A stretch of DNA of 64,000 nucleotides from Cyanophora paradoxa. Taxonomy: Eukaryota; Glaucocystophyceae; Cyanophorales; Cyanophoraceae. The number at the start of each line of letters is the position of its first letter. The first letter of the stretch is position 1. Position numbers and translations under genes: made by a program. The stretch lies in contig QPMI01000453.1 in NCBI GenBank assembly GCA_004431415.1, positions 496,001 through 560,000 on the forward strand, written 5' to 3'. Shown in pieces: positions 1 through 16,173 of this stretch. Under the pieces are notes generated by a model. The model had not been told where the DNA came from and did not search any database. It saw only the letters and a program-made list of their open reading frames with translations.

Positions 1-629
1 GACTTGTGCGCAGTCTTTCATGTGGACTCCTGAGGCCGCGGCCGTTGCCGGCCGGCCATACTCGCCCCTACTGCTCAGCGCCGCCACACCCATCCGCCCG
101 GTGCGACACATAGCGAGCTTTCCTTATTTTTCCTTATTTGCTTCCTGCATTTGATTGTCCGAGGCTCCTGCAGGGCTTCCACGCGGGATTCCTCTTCGCG
201 CTCATGATCATGATCAGCTTTATTGCAGCCGGGCTTGTGCATGTGGCCGCGTACTAGCTAAATGTGATTCAATACTCGTTAACGTTGACATCTTACATGA
301 ATTAAGTAACAGTCGATTCGACCTAATCATTTTTGAATTGTGCAATTTTCGCCTCCTCATTTCGAACTCGTAGACTCACATGTAGCTATACAGTTATAGC
401 AACGCTATTATAGACCCCCTGGGAATCTTCCGAATCCAGGTTCTTAACGGCAGACCAGCCTGAATTCGAACAGAGCTGTTCAGGACGGGCGCGATTTACA
501 ACTACAACCGATCACTGACGCGGGGACAGGCCCTGAGGCTCTCTGGGCGGCTCTGGGGGTCCTCGGGGGCCCCCGGGGCACCCCCTCCGTGCAGCTCCGC
601 CGATCAGGTGCACTGACTCGGTGACAGGC
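1..629. other. No gene recognised
   Basis: I see no convincing coding region here. The stretch from about 250 to 420 is AT-richer than its surroundings and 500-630 is very GC-rich. The only open frame is short and shows no family resemblance. Confidence 0.5.
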
Positions 630-1061
630 TTACTGGCGGGAGCGGCTCTGGGGGTCCTCGGGGCCCCCCCCGTACAGCTCCGCCCCGATCGCGTTTACGG
701 CCTGCAGCAGCCTCGACGTGGCGCCCCGCACCGCTTCCGCCTCCGTACCCCCCGCCGCCGCCTCCTCGCACGCCTTTAGAGCCTCTTCCGCCTTCTTGAG
801 CGTCTCGGGCTTGACGCGCGGGCCGTGCTCCCTCAGCACGCCCCGCGCGTCGTACATCGCGTCCTCCGCCTTGTTCTTCGCCTCCGCCAGCTCCCGTCGC
901 TTCGCGTCCTCCTCCTTGTTCGCCTTGTTCGCACGCGCGCGCGCAGCGTGAGCTTCAGCTGCAGCCGCGCGGCCCCGAACAACGGGACAGGCGAACGGTC
1001 ACCTCGGCTTCCTTGACCATGCGGTCCGCCTCCTCCTGCGACACTTTCATCCGCATCGACA
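630..1061 (-). pseudogene. Orphan Hsp70 C-terminal fragment
   Basis: Two pieces read as the substrate-domain end and lid of an Hsp70. An exon-like block at 1061-1003 carries VSQEEADRMVKEAE and ends at a GTGACC donor. A block at about 950-630 carries ANKEEDAKRRELAEAKNKAED and an alpha-helical lid, then a stop at 630. It lies just downstream of the stop of the mitochondrial Hsp70 on the same strand and is clearly divergent from that gene's own C-terminus; the lid is more like DnaK of the cyanobacterial/plastid type. Splicing 1003 to the best acceptor near 960 gives the wrong frame for the second block, and no N-terminal exons exist here. I therefore read it as a relic of a partial duplication. 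Alternative last exons of the neighbouring gene are possible, because the first block starts in the same phase as that gene's exon 20. Confidence 0.6.
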
Positions 1062-1126
1062 CTGAGGGGACAGGTCGGGCGAGGATCGAAACTGGAGCCG
1101 CGGAAGCTTTAATCTAGCTGTAGCTT

Positions 1127-1197
1127 TAGCTTTAGCTTTAACCGAAACTGGAGGAAAGCTAAGGGTGATCCTCTAGTTTCGGTTAAAGCTAAAGCTA
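1127..1197. repeat. 29-bp inverted repeat (hairpin) after Hsp70 stop
   Basis: Arms 1127-1155 and 1169-1197 are reverse complements with one mismatch around a 13-nt loop. The structure lies immediately downstream of the Hsp70 stop codon at 1200-1202 (minus strand), so it would fold in the 3' UTR or between the gene and the relic. Confidence 0.8.
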
Positions 1198-1199
1198 CT

Positions 1200-7100
<5,901 letters not shown>

Positions 7101-7305
7101 CGCGGAGGCTAGAAGGAGAGTAGCAAGCGCTGCCGGCGAGCTGCCGCCGGCCTGCTGCGTGAGGCCGTGAGCTGCTCGTCAACTTCGACGAAGAACGCGT
7201 ACCCGGCACGCGCGAGTCAAAGCTGCCCCACGTGCCTCGTTCGTCGCAGGAGCGCGCGTGATCGGTGCAGGAGTGTCGGCGCTAGCATCCTCGAACGATT
7301 GCCGC
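7101..7305. promoter_or_regulatory. Divergent intergenic region (shared promoter candidate)
   Basis: Only about 205 bp separate the Hsp70 start codon (7100, minus) from the chosen GNAT start (7306, plus). Both promoters must lie here or overlap the first exons. I see no clear TATA box. An in-frame upstream ATG for the GNAT gene at 7258 would shorten the gap to 157 bp. Confidence 0.5.
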
Positions 7306-8403
7306 ATGGCTCCGTCGCAGCCGGCCGAGACGCTCGCGGCGGGCGGCTCTCCGCTTCGGTTCCGCAAGGTCCGAGAGGATGAGGTGGACAAGCTGAGCTC
7401 TTTCACGTGCAGAGCTTTCGAGGCGCGCGCCCCCCGCCGCGCCCCCAGCCACGCCCCGTTGCGACATCTGACGAGACTCCGCGCCGGCGGACGCAGGAGT
7501 TCGAGGCGCACATCCTGCGCACACCGAAGCTTTTGCCGGAGGACGTGCGGGCGCACTGGGCCCAAGGGGAATTCCTCGTCTGCGAGTCCGCCGCGACTGA
7601 GGCGGGCGCCTCGGCGCCGACGTGGTTCTCCACGTGCTACATCCAGAAGGCAGGCAGGTGCGTCGCGTTCGGCGCTCGCGCGCGCGTCCCGCCGTGGTCG
7701 GTTCGCCCACGCGCCGATTCGCGGAGCGACGCGGCTGCTGCCGGCTAGCGCCAGCCACGCCACGCAGCGCCGCGCGGCCGTCGATGACACCGTCCTGGCA
7801 GCGATATCTGGCTGCGGTACCTCGCCGTCCCGCCAGAGCACAGGAAGCGCGGGTGCGCATCGATTTCGCACCGCAACCCTTGCCCGCTCGTTCCCGAGAA
7901 GCGTTCTCGGCGGGCCCCGCGCCCCGCGCCGACGCCGCTCGTTCTCAGGTTGGCGCGCGCCATGATTGAGCACGTGGAAAGCCTCGGCCGATCGCGCGGA
8001 TGCTCCCACATCGTAAATTGATCCCCGCGCGCCCGCCCGCGGCCGCGGCCGCCGCGGCGCGGCCTTCGCCCACGCCGCCCCCTTCGCCCTTCGCAGAAGC
8101 TCGTCATTGCGGAGATTCGCTCGCCGGACCTGCAGCCGCTGTACGAGCGGCTCGGCTTCGCGTACACCGGCGCCACTCAGGTGAGTCTGAGGTTGCGGGG
8201 GGGGGAGGGGAGGGGGGGGGGAGCTAAGCTTAAGGCGGCGGGACTGGAAACCTGAACGCCGAAGCGATCAACAACTACAAACAGACAAAGCCCTATGTTT
8301 ACATATCGCTCATTAATACAATCCTTCAATTTCGCAGGTGGCCGACATCCCCGCCCGCCTCCAGTTCCCCGTCAAGCTCCTCGAGATGAGCAAGGCCCTC
8401 TAG
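7306..8403 (+). CDS. GNAT-family N-acetyltransferase, 6 exons
   Basis: Predicted acetyl-CoA-dependent N-acetyltransferase; the substrate is unknown. Exons 7306-7422, 7497-7657, 7802-7852, 7949-8012, 8097-8180 and 8338-8403 join in phase to 543 nt (180 aa, typical for a single GNAT domain). The N-terminal strand is LRFRKVREDEVDKL. Strand 4 and the acetyl-CoA loop read YLAVPPEHRKRGLARAMIEH, with the R-x-x-G-x-A signature as R107, G110 and A112. The C-terminal motif is PLYERLGF (Y147, the usual general-acid position), then strand and stop. The first intron has a GC donor (GAG then GCGCGC); the rest are GT-AG. Intron 5 has a G-rich run at 8198-8221. An upstream in-frame ATG at 7258 would add 16 residues; I prefer 7306 because the extension has no fold-like content. 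The fold call is secure, the exact start less so. Confidence 0.85.
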
Positions 8404-9341
8404 CCCTCCACGCTAGTTCTCCGATCCCAGGCCCCGCTTAGGCAGTCCGCGGACTTTCTGGTCCTATGCTTGTCTCATAGTCTTAGGCTAGGCATTTTCT
8501 TAGGGCATTTCATGCCGCACTTATAGCTTAGACATAGCCTGCACGGGGCTGCAGGCTATGCGCTTGGGGCGGCGTTTCTTATTTTTTGTTCTGCGTTTTT
8601 GCTAGCTTTATTCTTAGGCCCTCTCTTGTGGGCGCGCTGCTTTTCTTTTTGCGTTAGATGCATCAGTATCGATCAGTTAGCACACAGGTACGCTCCCAGG
8701 GGCGTTTGCCCCGCTGGGCCACCGGTTTTGAAGCTTTTTTGTCTCATGATCAGGGCGGTGTACGCATGCGTATACGTGGACCTGCCCAGTGGCAGAGTCA
8801 GCCAGTGTCAGTCATCGCATCATGCCGCTCATGCGCCAGTGCCAGGCACGGTGCAGATGCAAGCTCGCAGCTGCGCATGCATGATCATGAGCCGCCCGGC
8901 CGGCCGCCGGCGCCGCGGCCGTACGCGTCGCCTGCCGCGCATGGGCCACCGGCCGCCAGCCGCCGGCGCTAGAGCTCGAGGCCCCGGGCTTTGGGCGCGC
9001 GGCTCAGGCCTAGGTCCGCAGGTCGTCAGTATATGCATACCCCCCAATATTAATGGAAGCCTTCAAGGCCCCCCCTCCCCCCTCCCCCCTAGGCCTAGGC
9101 CCCCGCAGCTTCAGGCTTACGCGCCCTTGGCCAGAGGCCCCGCAGCGCATTCCGGCCTGGCGTGGCCCGTGGCTGCGCGCCCCTAGGCTTCGCCCTCCCG
9201 CCTCTACCCCCCGCGCTCCTCCCGCCTGAATGTTCCGCTATGGCGTCGAAGTCTCCCGCGGCCGGCGCCCTGACTACGATCACGAGGACGAGATCCGCGC
9301 CCTGACTACGATCACGGTACCCCCTTCAACCCCCACCCCCC

Positions 9342-9380
<39 letters not shown>

Positions 9381-11723
9381 CCTTCCCCCGCTATCATTGA
9401 ATCGCCGGCACTGGCGGACTACCACTGCAGCTGGCCAGTAGTGACCGCACTCGACTCGGCGAATTCAAACTTGAGCCCGAGCTCGAGCTCGAGCTCGAGA
9501 TTACAGGGGCGCGCTCCGCAAGATCTAGAGTCTCGGGAGCATCCAGCCCTCCACCACCCTTCCTCTTCTCCACCCGGGCACTGCAACTGCACCCCCCCCA
9601 CATCGCTGCTCCAGCAGCCTGTCCCATCTGTTCCATGCCGCTGCACCGACACCGCCGCCTCCGCCGCCTTCCACGCCCCCTCCTTTGTCCCGCCCGGGAG
9701 CACGCCCGCTACCACCACGGCGATCTTCTACTCTCCCTCCTCATCTTTGGTATTTCGCCGCTCGGCTTCAAACCCTGAGCCCGCTAGATAGACCAATTAA
9801 CTCCCCGGCCCCAGCCCCCCGCCACCTCTCTACCCCACCTCATCGTGACCGGCCCCGGCTCGTCACGGGAGGAGGCTCCAAGAGAGCCGTCTCAAGGGTA
9901 GAGGGGGTGGGGTTCGCACTAGGGTGTAACCCTTGGGGCGCCTAGTTGGAGACCCTATAGTGGGGAGTAGACTAGGCTACAGTTTATTAGCTGGCCTAGG
10001 GTAGACCTAGGCCTAGGGTAGACAGAAAACGATGTTTTCGTGTACCAGGGGCCCTGTCCCCTAATAAACTACGGAGAACTCAAAAAAAAATCGGGAGCAT
10101 CCAGCGCAGGCTGTACAGCAGAAATCCCCTGAACTTCGGAACCGGGACGGCAGCAACACTACGGCCTGCCGGAGGCGGCGGGACCACAGCGCCATTACTA
10201 TAGCTACGGCCGCTCAGAGGCTCAGACCCCATCGCGTTTGCGGACTGTTAAAAAGCTCGCATCAAAAACAGATTGACGGGGATCTGGCCGAGTCTGCGGA
10301 TCAGGATCCGAGTCACCGTCGTCCGCGCCCTCGAGGCGAGAACGGAGGTACTCAATATTAACGCGCTCAACCGCTGGAGGTAAAGTGACCTCAAGTACCG
10401 TAGTACGTCTAAAAATCGCCGCCACATATTTAATAGAGCGGAAAGCGAGTAAACTGGCAATTGCGCGCGCGACAGTTGATCTGGTAACTGATATGCCCGC
10501 GACAGCTGGACGATAGTGTAAATCCCCGCCAAAATGTAACCCAGATATATACCGTACACCGAAGTCAGCACTGCGGCATCAACCTCCGTTAGCAGCTTGG
10601 ACGTTACCAGGGATGCATGCGGCAGATCCAGAAACATCGGCAGCGCCTTCCGGCCTGGCGTGGCTGCGCGCCCCTCGCCCTCCCGCCTCTTAAATTCCCC
10701 CCCCCCCCCCCCCCCCCCCCTCCCCCCGCCCCTTTCCTCCTCTTCCTTCGTCCCGCCTCTTCTCCCGTCCACCCCGCCCCCACCCCTCTCGCGCCCCGCA
10801 CTGCCCGCCCCGCCCCGCCTCTTCCCCGCCCCCGACGCCTCCCCCCGCCTTGCCTCCCCCCCGCCCCTCCCCCGGCCCCCCCTCCCCGCCACCCTCCCCC
10901 CTGTACACTTGCACCGTGGCACGCGGCCATGTTCTGAGTGTCAGGAAGCCTTTGAAGTTGCCAAAAAGTTGAGCTTTGATGGTCTGGAATTTTATGTTAT
11001 GTAAGGCCGCAGATCTAGAACACTGCAGCGGCCGATTTCGTGCACGTGCACGCACGTGTTGCCGAACATATGCATTTTTGATGCCGTCACGGTCCGGTCG
11101 ACGTCCATTGCGAGGGCCCCGGGCCGCCGCGGAGCCGCCACGCAGTTTGGCGAGCGAGGAAGGGCGCGACGGTCTCCTGGGGCCGCCGGGTGCGTCGGAG
11201 AACGTGTCGAGCGAGAACGAGCCGCCACGAGCGTCAGGCGCCGGTCAGGCGGCCTGCAGGCGAGAGGCCGTTCCCTGTACCGCGGGCGGGGGCAGTGAGA
11301 CGCGATTTCGATATAGGAAGTCTAGAATTCAATGATTGAGGGCGCGACGGAGGCGGCCGCGGGCGGGGGGGAGCGGGACGCCAGAAGGGACGGCCCGCGG
11401 CCCGCGGGCAGAATTTAACTTTCAAAGTTTCAGTTTCCGAGTTCTACATAGATCTAACTTCTAGGCTGCGGCGCGACAGATGCGCCACGGGCCACGGCTC
11501 GGAAATGCAAGCTTAAGGGGGATTACCGTTCATCATCACGGTTCACGGTTCATGCCGGCACCGGCGGGATGCCGCATGATGCCTCGGATGCCGCAGTGCA
11601 CGCCATGCTGATACGTGCCATTTCCGAAGTTTCATGCTGATACGCATACAGGCTGAATACCTGGCTGATACATGCTGATCTAGATTCTAGATCTAGAATT
11701 ACGAATCTTAATTTACGATCATG
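8404..11723. other. Intergenic, repeats and homopolymers, no supported gene
   Basis: After the GNAT stop there is T-rich DNA (8570-8660) that could hold its 3' end. Pure C runs occur at about 9347-9379 and 10698-10720, each preceded by a similar ~50-bp sequence (CCGGCCTGGCGTGG...GCGCGCCCCT) at about 9153-9205 and 10650-10690. A GAGCTC repeat lies at 9478-9500. A minus-strand frame at 10660-10248 is open for about 135 codons with hydrophobic stretches, but I recognise no family. From 11,400 to 11,720 the DNA is AT-richer with CTGATACATGC-type repeats. Confidence 0.5.
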
Positions 11724-11727
11724 CCAT

Positions 11728-12235
11728 TGTCGCGGGCGATGGCAAGACCAAGTCTGGCTAGAGCTTGGCCGGCGCCGGCTGGGCCGGGCGTGGTCGCGGG
11801 CCGCGGGCCGGGAGCCGGCTAGGCGTGGCCGGTCGCGACTTGGCTTGGTGACTTTCGGGCGCAGCCGAATGATTTTCGGTGCAGCGGTTGTTGGGGTTCG
11901 GAACCCAAGTCGGAACCCAATCGGGATCCTAGAACCGTGAAAGTCCTAGAAAATACTTGCTAGTTTGCAACGCGGGCTAGTATAAGTAGCCGCTGACCTG
12001 CCAAAGTTGTCATTCTTTGTGAGGCGCACAGCCTCGAAATACTAGCAGCGAAACTCTGCCATTTTTCATCTGCAACTTGGGAGCACATCAGGGGCGGCCG
12101 CGCGCGGGCTAAGCATTAAGGGAACATCGTCAGGGATCAGAGATCCAGGTCTGTAATTACTCTGTTATTAGGCCTCTGGTTACAAACCCCTAGACTATAT
12201 CTGGGCCTTGCCCGGATTTAACCAGGCGCTTAATA
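11728..12235 (+). repeat. 5' LTR
   Basis: Starts TGTCGCGGG and ends TTAATA. A TATAAG box at 11981-11986 sits in the right place for an LTR promoter, followed by the putative R/U5 region. The ends are TG...TA rather than the usual TG...CA. Confidence 0.9.
11981..11986 (+). promoter_or_regulatory. TATA box of LTR promoter
   Basis: TATAAG lies within CTAGTATAAGTAGCC, about half-way through the LTR; the same box is at 15915-15920 in the 3' LTR. The role is inferred from position. Confidence 0.5.
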
Positions 12236-12237
12236 CG

Positions 12238-12255
12238 TGGGGGCTGCTCAAAACT
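12238..12255 (+). other. Candidate tRNA primer-binding site
   Basis: TGGGGGCTGCTCAAAAC begins two bases after the 5' LTR. TGG is the complement of a tRNA CCA end. The tRNA species cannot be named from this window. Confidence 0.45.
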
Positions 12256-12804
12256 TTCAGCTAGCTCTTCAAAGCTAGCTGGCCGACCTCTACGTCGCGA
12301 TGCGCATAGCTGCTGCGCATGCGGAAGTCGCTGCGTACTGACCGGAGCCTTTGCGCATGTTCGCGACTCCTACTATCAACTTGGCGCGACCTGCTGCGCG
12401 GGTGAGCGGACGCTACCGCGCGCCAGCGCTACGCGTCGCTTTAAAAGATGCGTACATGGTCGCCCTGCCTGGGCTAGCTACTAGGCTAGCCGCGAGCGCT
12501 CTAGCAGCCGCGGTATGACGCCGCTAGCTATAGCGGGGCCCCGGCATGCGCACGCGCGCGCGTACGTCTGCGCCGCGACCAGTGTCTGATCCGGGCCCGC
12601 TCGACGCAGCGTTCGCATCACAGGCCTAGGCCGGATCGGATTCTGCGGCGCGAGCGCACTCGAGCTCTATAGGCGTGGCATCGCCGGCCGACGGGCGCCG
12701 AGCTCCGAGGCTCGCCGATTCGACGCCGAGCTCGCGGGCCGGGGGCCGCCAGCCAGGGCAGTGGCGGGCCCGGGGCGGCGGCTGCAGCTGCGCATGCCGC
12801 AGCC

Positions 12805-13869
12805 GTGCCCGCGGCCGCGGCGGCGGCCGCTCCGGTGCCAGCGCCAGCTCCGGGGCCAGCGCCGCTCGCGCCAGTGGCGCCGGTCGCACCAGCGGCGGCT
12901 GGGGCGCCAGTCGCGATCGGGGGCCAGCAACCAGCTGCGGCGGCAGCTGACGCTGCGCTGGAGGCGCTGAAGAGCAACCTGGACATGCATACACGTCACC
13001 GCGAGCTGAAAGAATTCAAGGAGCGAATTCCGGCGTTAACAAATACTGGCGTTCTATCGTGGATCGTATCGCTGGAGCGCCTGGCAACTTTTATTCAGCC
13101 GCCGAAATTTTTGGAGCCGGACAAGATAGTAGCGGAGCTCGCAATGTCTTCGCTGCAGCGCTCAGCAAGTGATGCTTTGACTGGAGCATTCTCGGCGACG
13201 GTGCTGGGTGCTATGGCGTCGAAGGCGACGGGCGGTGAATTTGAGATGACGTCGTGGGCAAAAATTCGTGAGCATCTGATCAGCTTGGTGCCTGGCAATA
13301 AATTCGAGCTGCTGAAGAATACGATCAAGACGGCGAGCCAGCATTTCTCAGCTCTAAACAACCCCACGGAGCTGGATGCTCAGGCTCTTATCAATAACGT
13401 TGTTTTATTTCGGCGCCTGCTTCAGCTGCAAGACTCGTGTCCGGACGAGATGTTGATCGCGGAATTAATGTCCCCGGACGCGATCACTTCGCCGGCAATG
13501 GTCAAGCTCACAAGCAGAATCACGGAGGACGCGCGTACAAATCTGGCCGAGTGGGATCGCGAATTCTTCAGTCGAGTTCGGTCCCATAACGAGCTGGAAA
13601 TGAGGCTCCAGCGGGTGAGGGCCAGCGGTGGATTTTCGGACGCGTCAGTCTCTCGCGTTGCGGGGGGTGAGCTTGGCAGCAGCAGCAAGAAGCAGAAGAC
13701 GGGCGGACAGCCTCGTTGGTGTGATGAATGCGAGAGCGGCTCGCACGACACTGTCGTCTGCAGCAAGCGACTTCAGCGGGAGCTGGAAGAGATGCGGGCG
13801 CAGTATTCGACCTGTCAGCAGGAGCTCGAGAAATATCGGAGCTCCAGCAGCCTGGCGGGCGCGAAGTAA
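12805..13869 (+). CDS. Gag-like polyprotein with CCHC zinc knuckle
   Basis: 354-aa ORF inside the LTR element. Residues 1-50 are a low-complexity Ala/Pro segment. Residues ~55-270 are a predominantly helical region with the character of a retrotransposon capsid (for example GVLSWIVSLERLATF, then SWAKIREHLISLVPGNKFELLK). Near the C-terminus WCDECESGSHDTVVC fits C-X2-C-X4-H-X4-C exactly (C306, C309, H314, C319), the nucleic-acid-binding knuckle of Gag. A charged coiled-coil-like tail follows. The frame is intact and ends at TAA, with no pol fused or in a frameshifted overlap. The start is the first ATG in the frame; a more upstream start in the GC-rich leader cannot be excluded. Confidence 0.85.
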   Translation: MPAAAAAAAPVPAPAPGPAPLAPVAPVAPAAAGAPVAIGGQQPAAAAADAALEALKSNLDMHTRHRELKEFKERIPALTNTGVLSWIVSLERLATFIQPPKFLEPDKIVAELAMSSLQRSASDALTGAFSATVLGAMASKATGGEFEMTSWAKIREHLISLVPGNKFELLKNTIKTASQHFSALNNPTELDAQALINNVVLFRRLLQLQDSCPDEMLIAELMSPDAITSPAMVKLTSRITEDARTNLAEWDREFFSRVRSHNELEMRLQRVRASGGFSDASVSRVAGGELGSSSKKQKTGGQPRWCDECESGSHDTVVCSKRLQRELEEMRAQYSTCQQELEKYRSSSSLAGAK

Positions 13870-15661
13870 AGTACACGCCACGGCGGTTCGGTCTCCGCCT
13901 GTGAAGAAATTAAAAGACCAGCGGTGGAGGAGTTTGGATTTAATTCGTCGCGAAGAGGGGTGGGCCCTGCGACGTGGCGGCGTGTACTTGTAATTTTTCA
14001 GCTGCAGCCGGAGTTCAAATTGTAAGCGGAACAGCTGCAGCTTCGATTCGCGGGGCTGGATATTGCACCTGCGAAGGCGGCGGCCTTTCTTCACAGTCGA
14101 TCGCGAGGCTGGTGGCGAATCCGAAGAAGGCGTCGCTCCGTTCCGGTGAACCGGCGTCCAGGCTGGAGATGCGGACCTGCCCGAGGCCAGGGCAATACAG
14201 GAGGGCATCGGATTCAGCTGTGGGCGGGTGGTGTCAGCCGTAGAGGGCGGGAGGCCCGAGTCCAAGCTAGAGGCGCGGACCTGCTCGTGCCAGGATGGCG
14301 CTCAGGACAGCAAACGGCCGGTCGGCACCCAACCGAATAGAGACCGGAATTGGCCCTGCATTAGACGGACGCGAGCTCAGCGTTATCGTCGCCGCGGGGT
14401 TACTAAACTCAAATACTAGAACTCGAGGACGGGCCGACGGAGTCTGGCAACCGCGTGGCCGGCGGGAGGGGCAGCTGGAAATCCGCGCCCCAAGAACCCC
14501 TGCTGACTACAGCTGGCAACGGCTCTGGTCGTGGTCACGTGCTCGGAATCAAGGAGGGGACGACAAAGGAACGTGGGAACCTCTCGGCAATCGGGCGGCG
14601 CGTAGGGCCCTACGAGCCCCCGTTAGCTGTGGATGGAGCCGGTTAAAGTCGTGCTCCTGACCCGGCGGAGGATAGAGCATCCCCGGTGGACATTCTGGGT
14701 CTTCGGACTCAATGTGCAAGTGCACCTACCGCCGGCGGGCACACAGCAACCATCAACTTAGCTGTGCGTCCGACCGCAATTTAATTCTCGGGTCGAAATC
14801 GGCGGAGGATCTCGTCAGGGGGACTGAGAACAAGAGCGGAAATTTTGGATGTGCTCGACGCGGCGGCGTTCGCGCTCTGATGCACAGGATTCCCTCTCTT
14901 CTTGCCGCCTACAGATTCAGACGCAGGCCGGAGGGGCCAGACTTCGCGCGATGTCGAGGGCGCAGTTTCGTCTGCAAGGCCGACATCAATCGCGAGTCCA
15001 CGGGGGCGCAGCCTAGTCAATGGGGCTGACCCTCAAGTCTCGGTTGGGGCTTCCGGCCGTGGATCAAGGGCAGTGCCTGCGGTCCCGGAGGCTTCAGCTC
15101 GAGAGAGGGCGGGTGGGGTCCCAGCGCTAGCGGATGGCCCACCGTCCAAGAAGGGGAGAGCTGAGCAGCTTGGCAGCTGCAGCTTCGCAGTTGTACATAT
15201 CGTGTACATATCAGCCGCAGCGCGCGGCGAGCTCGAGTAGCTACGGATAGAGTAGCGAGCTCGAGAAGCATTCAAATTTCACAGCTGCAGACAGGACCAG
15301 CTGTGCGACGTCTGGATCATTTCTAGGTCCAACGGAAGCTTAGGGCAAGCCTTGGAAATATTTCCTTAGCTCAGAACCGATTCGAAATATTCTTTCGCAA
15401 CGATGGACATATATTTCTGATAGCATTAGACGTCTACATATTTATTTTGCTGTAGATAGCGCAGCCTTCGAGCTGCTAGGTCTATAGTGCAGCCTTCGTG
15501 CTGCTAGGGCCGTCAGGGCGTTAGAACGCCTCGGCCACCTTTTCTTGTAAATAGTCAGAGTCGTTTTCGATCGATATCGATATTGGACTCAACGTTTTGC
15601 TGCGACGAACGTCGCGGGAGGGATGGAGGCGCCGAGGACGGCTTTTCTCTGCTGCGACGAA
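13870..15661 (+). other. Non-coding interior of the LTR element
   Basis: About 1.8 kb between gag and the 3' LTR. Open frames are short and GC-driven. No reverse transcriptase or integrase motif is visible. A purine-rich stretch GGGAGGGATGGAGG lies at about 15616-15629, 30 bp short of the LTR, so it is only a weak polypurine-tract candidate. A TGCTGCGACGAA sequence occurs twice, at about 15599 and 15650, next to the LTR edge. Confidence 0.65.
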
Positions 15662-16169
15662 TGTCGCGGGCGATGGCAAGACCAAGTCTGGCTAGAGCTT
15701 GGCCGGCGCCGGCTGGGCCGGGCGTGGTCGCGGGCCGCGGGCCGGGAGCCGGCTAGGCGTGGCCGGTCGCGACTTGGCTTGGTGACTTTCGGGCGCAGCC
15801 GAATGATTTTCGGTGCAGCGGTTGTTGGGGTTCGGAACCCAAGTCGGAACCCAATCGGGATCCTAGAACCGTGAAAGTCCTAGAAAATACTTGCTAGTTT
15901 GCAACGCGGGCTAGTATAAGTAGCCGCTGACCTGCCAAAGTTGTCATTCTTTGTGAGGCGCACAGCCTCGAAATACTAGCAGCGAAACTCTGCCATTTTG
16001 CATCTGCAACTTGGGAGCACATCAGGGGCGGCCGCGCGCGGGCTAAGCATTAAGGGAACATCGTCAGGGATCAGAGATCCAGGTCTGTAATTACTCTGTT
16101 ATTAGGCCTCTGGTTACAAACCCCTAGACTATATCTGGGCCTTGCCCGGATTTAACCAGGCGCTTAATA
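15662..16169 (+). repeat. 3' LTR
   Basis: Same 508 bp as the left LTR with one visible substitution (G16000). It is followed by CCAT, the second copy of the target-site duplication. Confidence 0.9.
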
Positions 16170-16173
16170 CCAT

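Larger units (their letters stand above)
11728..16169 (+). mobile_element. LTR retrotransposon with gag only (TR-GAG-like)
   Basis: Two 508-bp direct repeats (11728-12235 and 15662-16169) differ at one base that I can see (T12066 versus G16000). They flank a 3.4-kb interior. The 4-bp sequence CCAT occurs directly before the left copy (11724-11727) and after the right copy (16170-16173), as expected for a target-site duplication. The interior has a candidate primer-binding site right after the left LTR and one intact gag-like ORF (12805-13869). The remaining ~1.8 kb has no readable protease, reverse transcriptase, RNase H or integrase. Near-identical LTRs suggest a recent insertion, so it was probably mobilised by a related full element elsewhere. 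This matches the non-autonomous class described in plants as TR-GAG. Confidence 0.9.

Noticed and set aside
7179-8009. 276-codon minus-strand frame opposite the GNAT gene
   Set aside because: Antisense to a well-supported 6-exon gene; Arg/Ala-rich shadow.
8599-9186. 195-codon plus-strand open frame
   Set aside because: Composition-driven, Pro/Arg/Ala rich, with no domain and overlapping low-complexity sequence.
10248-10660. Minus-strand open frame with hydrophobic stretches
   Set aside because: No recognised family, no splice partners and GC/CT-biased surroundings; not enough to call a gene.
14295-14660. Possible retroviral-type protease after gag (LDGRELSVIVAAG)
   Set aside because: The catalytic D-T/S-G triad is absent and the frame loses resemblance at once.
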